NCBI GenBank assembly: GCA_023432995.1
Contig: JAEZES010000056.1
Location: 1-5,702 of the forward strand
From: Pseudomonadota bacterium
Lineage (GTDB): Bacteria > Pseudomonadota > Alphaproteobacteria > Sphingomonadales > Sphingomonadaceae
Length of the DNA: 5,702 bases
Direction of reading: 5' to 3'
Shown: positions 1 to 5,702 of the stretch, in pieces
Numbering within the stretch: the stretch's first letter is position 1
Layout of the letters: every line of letters starts with the position of its first letter
Position numbers and translations under genes: made by a program
Notes under the pieces: generated by a model
What the model saw: only the letters and a program-made list of their open reading frames with translations
Databases searched by the model: none
Told to the model about the DNA's origin: nothing

Positions 1-2004
1 GAACAGCTCGATCAGCCCGCGGGTGACTGCGGGCGCGCCGGCCAGGGCGTCGACCACGGTGTAGATCGTGAAGGCGATCTGGGTCTGCCGCAGGTAGCGG
101 TACAGCGCGCGCATCCAGTCCGCTTCCTGCGCCGAGAGGCCAGTGCCGACGATCAGCCGGTTGAACACGTCGTCCTCGGCGCGCGCGTTGATGACCGCGC
201 TGATCGCCTGCTCGACTTCCTCGGCCCGCGACAGCGGCGCGGCGGGGTCGCCGTGCGCCGGGGCCAAGCGGAAGTCGTGGATCGTGCCGGGTTCCGTGCC
301 GCCAAGGCGGGTCGGCATTTCGGACAGCACCCGGAAGCCGAAATTCTCGAGCGCCGGAACGGCGTCCGACAGCGGCATCGCGCCGCCGAGCTGGTAGATC
401 TTGAGCCGCACCTGCTCGCGCGGATCGTCGGCCAGCCGGTAAAGCCGCGCGTCGCGGCCGAGCGGGCAGTCGCGTTCGCCGCTGGCGAGGCGGCGAAGCC
501 GCTCGATGTCCTGCGCCGCTTCGGCCGGGCCGTAGTCGGTCCGGTAGGACTGCGGGAACGCCTCCGCGTAGCGCGCCGCGAGCGCCGGCGCCCGGCTCGC
601 ACCGCCCGCCTCGGCGAGCGCCGCCTCGCCGGCGTCGGGCCAGCCGCGCAGCATTTCCTGGAAGCGCGCGTCGATTGCGGCGAAGTCCGGTTCGCGGTCG
701 CGCCCGCGCAAGTCCAGCACGTAGCGCAGCATCGCCAGGTTGCTGCCCTCGATCTGCAGGCTCCAGTCGAGCGTGTCGGCTCCGGTCGAGCTTTCGAGCA
801 GGCCCTGGATCTGCAGCCGAACCCCGGTCGACATCAGGTCGCGGGGGAGCCAGACGAACGCGAACAGGTGTCGCCTGAGCGGGGCGGTGACGAACGCCAG
901 GCGTGGGCGCGGGCGATCGACGACCGCCATCATCGCCGTCGTCACGCGCGCAAGGTCGGCTTGCGAGAAGCCGATCACCAGGTCGTGCGGCAGCACCGTC
1001 AGCGCGTGGACCAGGGCCTTTGCGTCGTGCCCGCCGGCCTGGATGTCGAGCTCCCGGCCAATCGCCTCGAGGTGGCGGCGCAGCAGCGGGACCTGTTCGG
1101 GCTTGGTCGCCAGCGCCGCGCTGGTCCACATGCCGGCGTGGACCGAGAGCGCGGCGACCTTTCCGCGTTCGGTCAGCGGGACGATGAACAGGTCGAGCGG
1201 CACGCGGCGATGGACGCGCGCAATGCGGTTGGCCTTGATGATCAGCGGCCCCTCACCCCGGCGGCGGTCGAACCAGGCGAAGGCGCGCTCGAGGGTTTCG
1301 TCGGCGACAAGGGCGCGGGCCCCCTTGCGTGCGATTCCGAGACGCTTGGCCTGGCCGCCGTCGCGACGGAACGTGACGTGCCCGAGCAGGGTCAGCGCGC
1401 CCTCGCCGAACCAGCGCAGCAGCGCCGCTCCCTCGGGATCGGCCACCCGGTCCGCGTCCTCGGCGATCAGCGCGCGCATCTCGGGCCAGTCGGTGACGGC
1501 TGCACGCACGTCGGCCAAGGTGGTGGCGAGATCCTGCTCCAGCGCGCGGCGCTCGCGCGCATCGATCCGCGGGGTCTCGAAATAGACCAGCGATTCGGGC
1601 CGGGTGCCGTCAGCCGACTCATCCGGCAACGCGAGCAGCCGGCCGCCATCGTCGCGCCGGGCCGGGAGCACCGGATGCACCAGCAAGTCGATCGCCAGGC
1701 CGCGCGCGGCGACCGTGGCGGCGATCGAATCGACCAGGAACGGCATGTCGTTGTTGACCGCCGCCACGCGCGTGCAGCGCCGGTCGCCCGTGGCCGAGCG
1801 AACGAGAATGGCGGGCTCGTCGCCGCGGCGCTCGCGCGCCGCTTCCAGCAGGAAGGCAGCGGCCTCGTCGAGCGCTGCAGCGGTCAGTGTCGGCTCGCCG
1901 GGAAGCAGCGACTCGGCCATGCGCTCGCGCAGCACCCGGATCAGCTTGCGGTCTCCCGCCGACAGTGTCTCCGAGGCTTCGTCGTGCACTTGCGCAGTGG
2001 CCAT
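1..2004 (-). CDS. NAD-specific glutamate dehydrogenase, large type (N-terminal part; cut by left window edge)
   Basis: This cytoplasmic enzyme oxidatively deaminates glutamate to 2-oxoglutarate and ammonia with NAD+, linking amino-acid catabolism to the TCA cycle. The frame is open from the ATG at 2004 to the window edge, giving 668 residues; family members (Bac_GDH; called GdhB in Pseudomonas, GdhZ in Caulobacter) are about 1,500-1,600 residues, so less than half is present. Family-typical stretches appear in order: NNDMPFLVDSI near residues 84-94, HPVLPAR at 110-116, VTDWPEM at 170-176, LIIKANRIARVHR at 254-266, GMWTSAAL at 291-298, YAEAFPQSYR at 479-488, LSDAVPALENFGFRVLSEMP at 546-565, IHDF at 575-578, RAEDDVFNRL at 608-617 and YRYLRQTQIAF at 635-645. 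These cover the N-terminal ACT-like regulatory region; the catalytic Rossmann core lies beyond the edge. The start is backed by GGGAG six bases upstream. No frameshift or internal stop is seen. Identification is from recalled family motifs; confidence is high. Confidence 0.95.
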   Translation of the reverse strand, partial: MATAQVHDEASETLSAGDRKLIRVLRERMAESLLPGEPTLTAAALDEAAAFLLEAARERRGDEPAILVRSATGDRRCTRVAAVNNDMPFLVDSIAATVAARGLAIDLLVHPVLPARRDDGGRLLALPDESADGTRPESLVYFETPRIDARERRALEQDLATTLADVRAAVTDWPEMRALIAEDADRVADPEGAALLRWFGEGALTLLGHVTFRRDGGQAKRLGIARKGARALVADETLERAFAWFDRRRGEGPLIIKANRIARVHRRVPLDLFIVPLTERGKVAALSVHAGMWTSAALATKPEQVPLLRRHLEAIGRELDIQAGGHDAKALVHALTVLPHDLVIGFSQADLARVTTAMMAVVDRPRPRLAFVTAPLRRHLFAFVWLPRDLMSTGVRLQIQGLLESSTGADTLDWSLQIEGSNLAMLRYVLDLRGRDREPDFAAIDARFQEMLRGWPDAGEAALAEAGGASRAPALAARYAEAFPQSYRTDYGPAEAAQDIERLRRLASGERDCPLGRDARLYRLADDPREQVRLKIYQLGGAMPLSDAVPALENFGFRVLSEMPTRLGGTEPGTIHDFRLAPAHGDPAAPLSRAEEVEQAISAVINARAEDDVFNRLIVGTGLSAQEADWMRALYRYLRQTQIAFTIYTVVDALAGAPAVTRGLIELF

Positions 2005-2107
2005 GCCAGTCTCCCGTCGTCCCTCCGTCGGTAACGGCCCGGCGGTGGCGCTCGTTCCAGTGGCCCTTAGCCCGAACCCGGGACGTGGGCACCCGAAATC
2101 TGGTAAC
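2005..2107 (-). other. Intergenic gap, probable promoter region of the glutamate dehydrogenase gene
   Basis: This is the only real gap between genes in the window, lying between the stop of the flavin oxidoreductase gene and the start of the glutamate dehydrogenase gene. It is long enough for a promoter, but I cannot pick out a convincing -35/-10 pair. On the minus strand TTCGGG occurs twice (2092-2097 and 2071-2076) with starts 21 bases apart, and short CCCG/CGGG stems could form two mutually exclusive weak hairpins between 2071 and 2095. A further small stem, CCGT/ACGG around a 5-base loop, spans 2025-2037. None is followed by a T-run, so no intrinsic terminator is called. Whether the dehydrogenase has its own promoter or is read through from upstream cannot be decided from sequence alone. 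Confidence 0.4.
2011..2015 (-). promoter_or_regulatory. Ribosome-binding site of the glutamate dehydrogenase gene
   Basis: Read on the minus strand, GGGAG lies six bases before the ATG at 2004, a good Shine-Dalgarno match at normal spacing. It supports this start codon. A second purine-rich stretch, GGAGGG at 2021-2026, lies 16 bases from the ATG, which is too far to be the main site. Confidence 0.6.
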
Positions 2108-3088
2108 TCATGAAACTGCTTTCATCGCCAGCTCGAGCGAACGCCGCCGAGCGACCGGATCGTACGTGGCCCCCGAGATGATCAGCTCGTCGGCGCGAGT
2201 CCGCTCGACGAAGCGGGCGATGCGTTCGCCGACTGTCGCCGGTGCGCCGACCGCGCGTGCCTGCCCGAGGTGCTCGAGCATCGCCCGCGCGCTTTCGGGC
2301 AGGCTTTCGCGGTAACCGGGCACGGGCGGGGGCAGCTTGCCGGGGTCGCCGCTGCGCAGCCGTACGAAGGCCTGGTCCTGCGACGAGGCGAGCAGCTCGG
2401 CCTCATCGTCGGTCTCGGCGGCGATCACCGTCATAGCCGCCATCGCATGCGGCCGGTCGAGCGCGGCGGAGGGACGGAACTGTTCGCGGTACGTAGCGAG
2501 CGCAGCGTCGAGATGGTCGGGCGCGAAATGGCTGGCGAAGGCGTAGGGCAACCCGAGCCGCGCGGCGAGCTGGGCCCCAAACAGGCTCGAGCCGAGCATC
2601 CACAGCTCGACTTGCGCGCCGAGTCCGGGCGTGGCGACGATCGGCAGGTCGACGTCGCCGGTCAGCAGCGCGCGCAGTTCGACCACGTCCTGCGGAAAAT
2701 ACTCGGCGGCCTGGTGGAGGCTCTTGCGCAGCGCCTGTCCGAGGATCGGCGCCGCTCCCGGCGCGCGGCCGAGACCCAGATCGACCCGCCCCGGGAACAG
2801 CGCGTCGAGCGTGCCGAACTGCTCGGCAATGACGAACGGGTTGTGGTTGGGCAGCATGATGCCGCCCGCGCCGATGCGGATCGTCGAGGTCGCGTGGCCG
2901 ATGTGCGCGAGCACGACCGAGACCGCTCCGCCGGCGACGCCGGCCGTCGCATGGTGCTCGGCGACCCAGAAGCGCTTGTATCCGGCCTTCTCGGCCGTCG
3001 CGGCCAGCTCAGCCGCGTCGCGCAAGGCCTCGCCTATGCCGCTGCCTTCGCGGACCGGGACCAGGTCGAGGACCGAAAGCGGGATCAT
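2108..3088 (-). CDS. LLM-class flavin-dependent oxidoreductase, MsnO8/YhbW-like
   Basis: This 326-residue protein belongs to the bacterial luciferase-like monooxygenase superfamily, 'luciferase family oxidoreductase group 1' (E. coli YhbW type). These are TIM-barrel enzymes that use reduced FMN supplied by a partner reductase; the substrate here is unknown. Visible hallmarks are SVLDLVPVREG at residues 5-15, WVAEHH at 41-46, GGIMLPNHNPFVIAEQFGTL at 75-94, VDLGLGRAPG at 102-111, GSSLFGAQLAA at 166-176, FASHF at 184-188 and a C-terminal DELIISG at 300-306. Length is normal for the family. The frame stays open for a further 233 codons upstream, but those overlap the TPR gene and the family begins at MIPLSVLDL, so the ATG at 3088 is chosen. 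That ATG overlaps the TPR stop by four bases (ATGA), and GGAGGAG lies 11 bases upstream. It is the last gene of the coupled block. The family call is firm; the physiological reaction is not known. Confidence 0.93.
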   Translation of the reverse strand: MIPLSVLDLVPVREGSGIGEALRDAAELAATAEKAGYKRFWVAEHHATAGVAGGAVSVVLAHIGHATSTIRIGAGGIMLPNHNPFVIAEQFGTLDALFPGRVDLGLGRAPGAAPILGQALRKSLHQAAEYFPQDVVELRALLTGDVDLPIVATPGLGAQVELWMLGSSLFGAQLAARLGLPYAFASHFAPDHLDAALATYREQFRPSAALDRPHAMAAMTVIAAETDDEAELLASSQDQAFVRLRSGDPGKLPPPVPGYRESLPESARAMLEHLGQARAVGAPATVGERIARFVERTRADELIISGATYDPVARRRSLELAMKAVS

Positions 3089-3879
3089 TGGGCGGTCGGC
3101 TCCTCCGCCGCAAGCTCGGCGGCTTGGGCGAGATAGGCCCGCGCGCTGGCCGCCGCCTCGCTGTCCGGCGCGAGCTCGACGACCGATTGCCAGCTCGCCT
3201 GGGCGGCCTCGGTCCGCCCGCCGAGCATCGCGATGACGCCGGCCTCGAGGCCGATTTCGGGATAGTCGGGGGCGAGCGCAGCCGCCGTGGCAATGAATCC
3301 CTGCGCCTCGTCGAGCTTGCCGAGACGCCGCGCGAGCGTGGCCGAGAGCAGCCATGCGAACGGGCTTTGCGCATCCAGCGTGCGCGCCGCCGCCAAGGTC
3401 GCTTCGGCCTCCGCCTCGCGGCCCTGCAGCACCAGAGCGCGGGCCCGGTCGACCTCGACCATCGCCCGCAGTCCGGAATCCGCCGCCGCCGCGGCGTCGT
3501 TCGCCGCCAGATCGAGCGCGGCCAGGGCATCCACGGCCCGCTCCTCGGCGAGCGCGGCGTTGCCGGCCATGATCGCCAGTTGCGCACGGCGGAAGGGCTC
3601 GGTTTCGAGGGTCGCCTCGCGGGCAGCGATGAACGCGCGCTCGGCCGCCTGCCACCGCAACAGCATCGTGTAGGCCATGCCGAGGCATTGCTGCGGGTAG
3701 CTGGCGTCGGCGCCGCTGGTCTGACCCGACCAGGTGCTGGCCTCGACGATCGCGCTCGTCGGATCGGTGCGGGCGCGCTCGAGGCATCCCGTCAGCCGGT
3801 CCTGGGCCAGGGTGCGCGGGGCGACCGGCGCGGTGACGCCATCCTGCGCCAGGAGGAGTACGAACGCGGCGAGGATCAT
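3085..3879 (-). CDS. Tetratricopeptide-repeat protein, probably exported
   Basis: This 264-residue alanine-rich helical protein is of unknown specific role; TPR proteins usually act as scaffolds for protein-protein contacts. Residues 1-11 (MILAAFVLLLA) form a short hydrophobic segment that looks like a signal peptide, with likely cleavage near residue 11 or within the following 10 residues; it lacks the usual basic n-region, so export is probable rather than certain. Helix-turn-helix units of about 34 residues with TPR-like spacing can be placed roughly at 60-93, 98-131, 137-170, 171-204 and 206-239; the last two are clearest (RRLGKLDEAQGFIATAAALA; GGRTEAAQASWQSVVELAPD). There are only two cysteines, C32 and C65, which could pair by disulfide in the periplasm. 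The ATG overlaps the stop of the hydrolase gene by four bases, and its own stop overlaps the next start in the same way. GAAGG nine bases upstream may serve as ribosome-binding site. No catalytic motif is visible. Confidence 0.85.
   Translation of the reverse strand: MILAAFVLLLAQDGVTAPVAPRTLAQDRLTGCLERARTDPTSAIVEASTWSGQTSGADASYPQQCLGMAYTMLLRWQAAERAFIAAREATLETEPFRRAQLAIMAGNAALAEERAVDALAALDLAANDAAAAADSGLRAMVEVDRARALVLQGREAEAEATLAAARTLDAQSPFAWLLSATLARRLGKLDEAQGFIATAAALAPDYPEIGLEAGVIAMLGGRTEAAQASWQSVVELAPDSEAAASARAYLAQAAELAAEEPTAQ
3100..3106 (-). promoter_or_regulatory. Ribosome-binding site of the flavin oxidoreductase gene
   Basis: GGAGGAG on the minus strand lies 11 bases before the ATG at 3088, inside the last codons of the TPR gene. 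It decides the start against the much longer in-frame upstream extension, and suggests the gene can recruit ribosomes itself as well as by coupling through the ATGA overlap. Confidence 0.55.
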
Positions 3880-4676
3880 GCGCTAGCGCCTTCGGTCAGC
3901 GCCGCCACGGTGTGCAGCAGCAGGGCGATGTCGCGCTCGCGCGACAGGCGATGGTCGCCGCCCTTGACCAGCGTGACATGCACGTCGTCTGAACGCAGCG
4001 CGCGAGCCAGGCGCAACGAGATTTCCGGCGGAACGGTGTCGTCAGCCTGTCCGTGAAGCAGCCGGACAGGACAATCGAGCGCGATTTCGCCGGCGAGCAG
4101 GCGCTGTGCCTGGCCGTCGGCCCAAAAGCCCGGATGGGTCGGTGCCGGATCGGGGCCGTAGGGATTGTCCTCGTAGAGCGTCTCGCCGGCGGCGAGTTCC
4201 CGCTGCTGCTCGGCGGTGTAGCCCCAGTCGGTGAAATCCGGCGCCGCTGCCGTGCCGACAAGGCCGGCGACGCGGGCGCCGAGCACGCGCGCGACCAGCA
4301 GCATCAGCCACCCGCCCATCGACGAGCCGACCAGGACGACTTCGGGCGAGGCGATCCGGGCATCGACCAGCGCGACCACTTCCTCGCGCCAGCGGCTCAG
4401 CGTGCCATCGGCGAACCGGCCGGGACTCTCGCCGCAGCCGGAGTAGTCGAGCAGCAGGCATTCGCGGCCCCGGGCTTCGGCCCAGGCCATCAGGGCGGTC
4501 GCCTTGCTGCCGCTCATGTCCGACATGTAGCCGGGGAGAAACACCAGCGCCGGACCCGTGCCGGGGGCATGACGGAAGGCGATCCGGCGCCCGTCGGGCA
4601 TCGCGTGGAACTCGCTATCGGGCATCGCAGCCACATGGCGGCGCGGAAGCGCCTCGGCAACCCCGCCCGGAGCCAT
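3876..4676 (-). CDS. Alpha/beta hydrolase, ABHD10-like
   Basis: This is a 266-residue serine hydrolase of the alpha/beta fold, probably a cytoplasmic esterase or thioesterase. The catalytic triad is readable: nucleophile S119 in GSSMGGWLML, acid D212 in LLHGQADDTVP and base H242 in GGDHRLS. FLPGYMSDMSGSKA at residues 46-59 and LLDYSGCGESPGRF at 75-88 are typical of the group. This set of motifs (PGY-S, DYSG, GSS-GGWLML, CP-RLLHG, DD-VP, DHR) closely resembles human mitochondrial ABHD10, known as an acyl-glucuronide esterase and S-depalmitoylase. Transferring that substrate range here is inference. The longest start (4676) lies seven bases after the holA stop. Relatives usually begin close to M18 (ATG at 4625, MPDSEFHAMPDGRR), which may be the true start; neither start has a clear Shine-Dalgarno sequence. 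The stop overlaps the TPR start by four bases. Confidence in the family is high, in the start moderate. Confidence 0.92.
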   Translation of the reverse strand: MAPGGVAEALPRRHVAAMPDSEFHAMPDGRRIAFRHAPGTGPALVFLPGYMSDMSGSKATALMAWAEARGRECLLLDYSGCGESPGRFADGTLSRWREEVVALVDARIASPEVVLVGSSMGGWLMLLVARVLGARVAGLVGTAAAPDFTDWGYTAEQQRELAAGETLYEDNPYGPDPAPTHPGFWADGQAQRLLAGEIALDCPVRLLHGQADDTVPPEISLRLARALRSDDVHVTLVKGGDHRLSRERDIALLLHTVAALTEGASA

Positions 4677-4683
4677 GCGGCGG

Positions 4684-5702
4684 TCAGCGGCGCCCGGCGG
4701 CGGCCTGTCGGGCGATCTGGGTCAGTTCCTGGGCGAGCAGCAGCTCGGCGGCGGCGCTGTTGGCAAGCAATGCCCGGTGCAGGGCCGCCAGCCGTTGCAC
4801 GAGCCGCTCGAGCGATCGTCCGCGCCAGCGCTCGAGCTGCACGCCGAGGTCGCGCCGGTCGCGCCAGAACACGCGGTGGGCCTTCTGCTCCGCCTCAAGC
4901 ACGTCGGCGACGCGCCGGCCGGGACCCAGCTTGGCGGCAAGCTGGGCCAGCTGGGCCGTGCGACGTTCCATCGCCAGCAGCACGCCGACCGGATTGAGCG
5001 ACACCTCGCGCAGGCGCCGCAGCTCGGCCGGGAGCCGGTTGGCCTCGCCCGAGAGCACCGCGTTGACCAGCGGCATGAAGCCGTCTTCCTCGGTCCGCGC
5101 GCCGATCGCGTCGAGCGCCTCCTCGTCGGCCGTGCGCGGCGCCTGCGGCGAGGCGTCGAGATAGAGCGCGAGCTTGGTCACTTCCGACTGGGCCAGCCGC
5201 ACGTCGAGCCCCGTCGCCCGGGCGATCCGCTCGGCGAGATCGCCGCCCAGCCGGAGCCCGGCCGCCGCCGCCATCCGGCGCACCTCGTTGGTGACCGTGC
5301 CGAGATCGGGCGGGTGGAACATCGCCACCAGGGCATCGCCGCGCTTCTCGAGCAGGCGGGCGGTGCGGGCCTTGTCGGTTGCCGAGACGGCAACGATCAG
5401 CACCGGGCACGCGCCCGCGCCTTCGCCCGCATCGATCAGGCCGAGCAGGTTCTCGACCGCGTCGTGCGCCTCGTCGCCGCTCGCGCGGACGAGGATGTGT
5501 CGCGCGCCGCCGAACAGCGAGGTCGAGCGGGCTTCGTCGCCGAGCCGGACCGGGTCCGACCGCAGCTCTGAGCCCGAGAGCTCGATCCGTTCGCCGGGAT
5601 CGGGCAGCAGCTCGACCAGCTTGTCAGCGGCGGCCGCCGCTCCGGCCTCGTCGGGGCCGCAGAAGAAGGCGATGCGGGCCTGGTGGGCCCCCCGGGGCGC
5701 CG
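4684..5702 (-). CDS. holA: DNA polymerase III subunit delta (5' end cut by right window edge)
   Basis: The delta subunit of the clamp-loader complex opens the beta sliding clamp so that it can be loaded on primed DNA; it is essential for replication. The frame is open from the window edge to the TGA at 4684, with 338 residues visible. Family members are about 340-350 residues, so only about 10-15 N-terminal residues should be missing. Near the N-terminus FFCGPDEAG (5641-5667) sits where the degenerate, non-ATPase P-loop region of the AAA+ domain lies. TSLFGGARHILVR (5485-5523) is the conserved block matching E. coli SLF. GLDVRLAQSEVTKLALYLD (about 5155-5211) is the typical end of domain II. 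LNPVGVLLAMERRTAQLAQL (about 4940-5000) and the helical C-terminus form the collar domain. A GTG at 5403 would give a shorter 239-residue frame, but it is internal. The hydrolase gene begins seven bases downstream, suggesting one operon. In alphaproteobacteria lptE and leuS often lie just upstream of holA; that part is outside the window. Confidence 0.93.
   Translation of the reverse strand, partial: APRGAHQARIAFFCGPDEAGAAAAADKLVELLPDPGERIELSGSELRSDPVRLGDEARSTSLFGGARHILVRASGDEAHDAVENLLGLIDAGEGAGACPVLIVAVSATDKARTARLLEKRGDALVAMFHPPDLGTVTNEVRRMAAAAGLRLGGDLAERIARATGLDVRLAQSEVTKLALYLDASPQAPRTADEEALDAIGARTEEDGFMPLVNAVLSGEANRLPAELRRLREVSLNPVGVLLAMERRTAQLAQLAAKLGPGRRVADVLEAEQKAHRVFWRDRRDLGVQLERWRGRSLERLVQRLAALHRALLANSAAAELLLAQELTQIARQAAAGRR

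Noticed and set aside
253..2034. A 593-codon open frame on the plus strand, antisense to the glutamate dehydrogenase gene
   Set aside because: It mirrors the frame of a well-recognised enzyme, is rich in Arg, Gln, Ala and Gly as GC-rich antisense frames are, shows no domain I recognise, and its ends do not match any gene boundary. It is a shadow of the biased codon use on the other strand.
2071..2095. Possible intrinsic terminator after the flavin oxidoreductase gene
   Set aside because: The stems are only about four base pairs and are not followed by a T-run in either direction, so termination is not supported.
2270..3136. A 288-codon plus-strand open frame over the flavin oxidoreductase gene
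   Set aside because: It is antisense to a clear family member with intact motifs, has low-complexity Arg/Gly-rich composition and no recognisable domain.
3089..3787. In-frame upstream extension of the flavin oxidoreductase to 559 residues
   Set aside because: The additional 233 residues are Arg/Gly-rich, coincide with the TPR gene in another frame, and the family starts at MIPLSVLDL, where there is an ATGA overlap and a GGAGGAG ribosome-binding site.
3088..4056. A 322-codon plus-strand open frame over the TPR gene and part of the hydrolase gene
   Set aside because: It spans two real minus-strand genes and has the Arg-rich composition of an antisense shadow; no independent ribosome-binding site or domain is seen.
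4684..5403. A shorter 239-residue version of holA starting at the GTG at 5403
   Set aside because: The frame continues upstream without a stop to the window edge and encodes the expected N-terminal blocks (GPDEAG, SLFGGAR), so the GTG is an internal valine codon.
4053..5571. Long plus-strand open frames (4053-4997 and 4675-5571) over the hydrolase and holA genes
   Set aside because: Both are antisense to recognised genes and overlap each other heavily; their composition is typical of GC-driven spurious frames.

Overview
The window is ordinary, very GC-rich chromosomal DNA with five protein-coding genes, all on the minus strand and tightly packed. The gene families point to an alphaproteobacterium, most likely of the Sphingomonadales (Sphingomonas, Sphingopyxis or Erythrobacter type). 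The evidence is the codon use with G or C at nearly every third position, a large 'NAD-type' glutamate dehydrogenase, an ABHD10-like hydrolase and a short divergent HolA. This placement is inferred from recalled family resemblance, not from a database search.

In transcription order (right to left) the window opens inside holA, the DNA polymerase III delta subunit; only its first few codons lie beyond the right edge. Seven bases after its stop comes an alpha/beta hydrolase resembling human ABHD10. This is followed by a probably exported tetratricopeptide-repeat protein and then an LLM-class flavin-dependent oxidoreductase of the MsnO8/YhbW type. The last two junctions are ATGA stop/start overlaps of 4 bases, so these genes almost certainly share a transcript and are translationally coupled. 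holA probably heads or continues the same operon.

The only true intergenic gap (2005-2107, 103 bases) separates this block from the NAD-specific glutamate dehydrogenase. The window holds the first 668 residues of that enzyme: the N-terminal regulatory, ACT-like part but not the dehydrogenase catalytic core, which lies off the left edge. The gap carries a good ribosome-binding site and some short repeats, but no clear terminator or consensus promoter.

The genes cover housekeeping replication (HolA, clamp loading) and nitrogen/carbon metabolism (glutamate to 2-oxoglutarate). Between them sit three accessory enzymes or proteins whose joint role is unknown. No tRNA, rRNA, CRISPR array, insertion sequence or other mobile element was seen. 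Many long open frames on the plus strand are antisense shadows produced by high GC. No clearly novel system was found; the most interesting item is the coupled hydrolase-TPR-flavin oxidoreductase trio.
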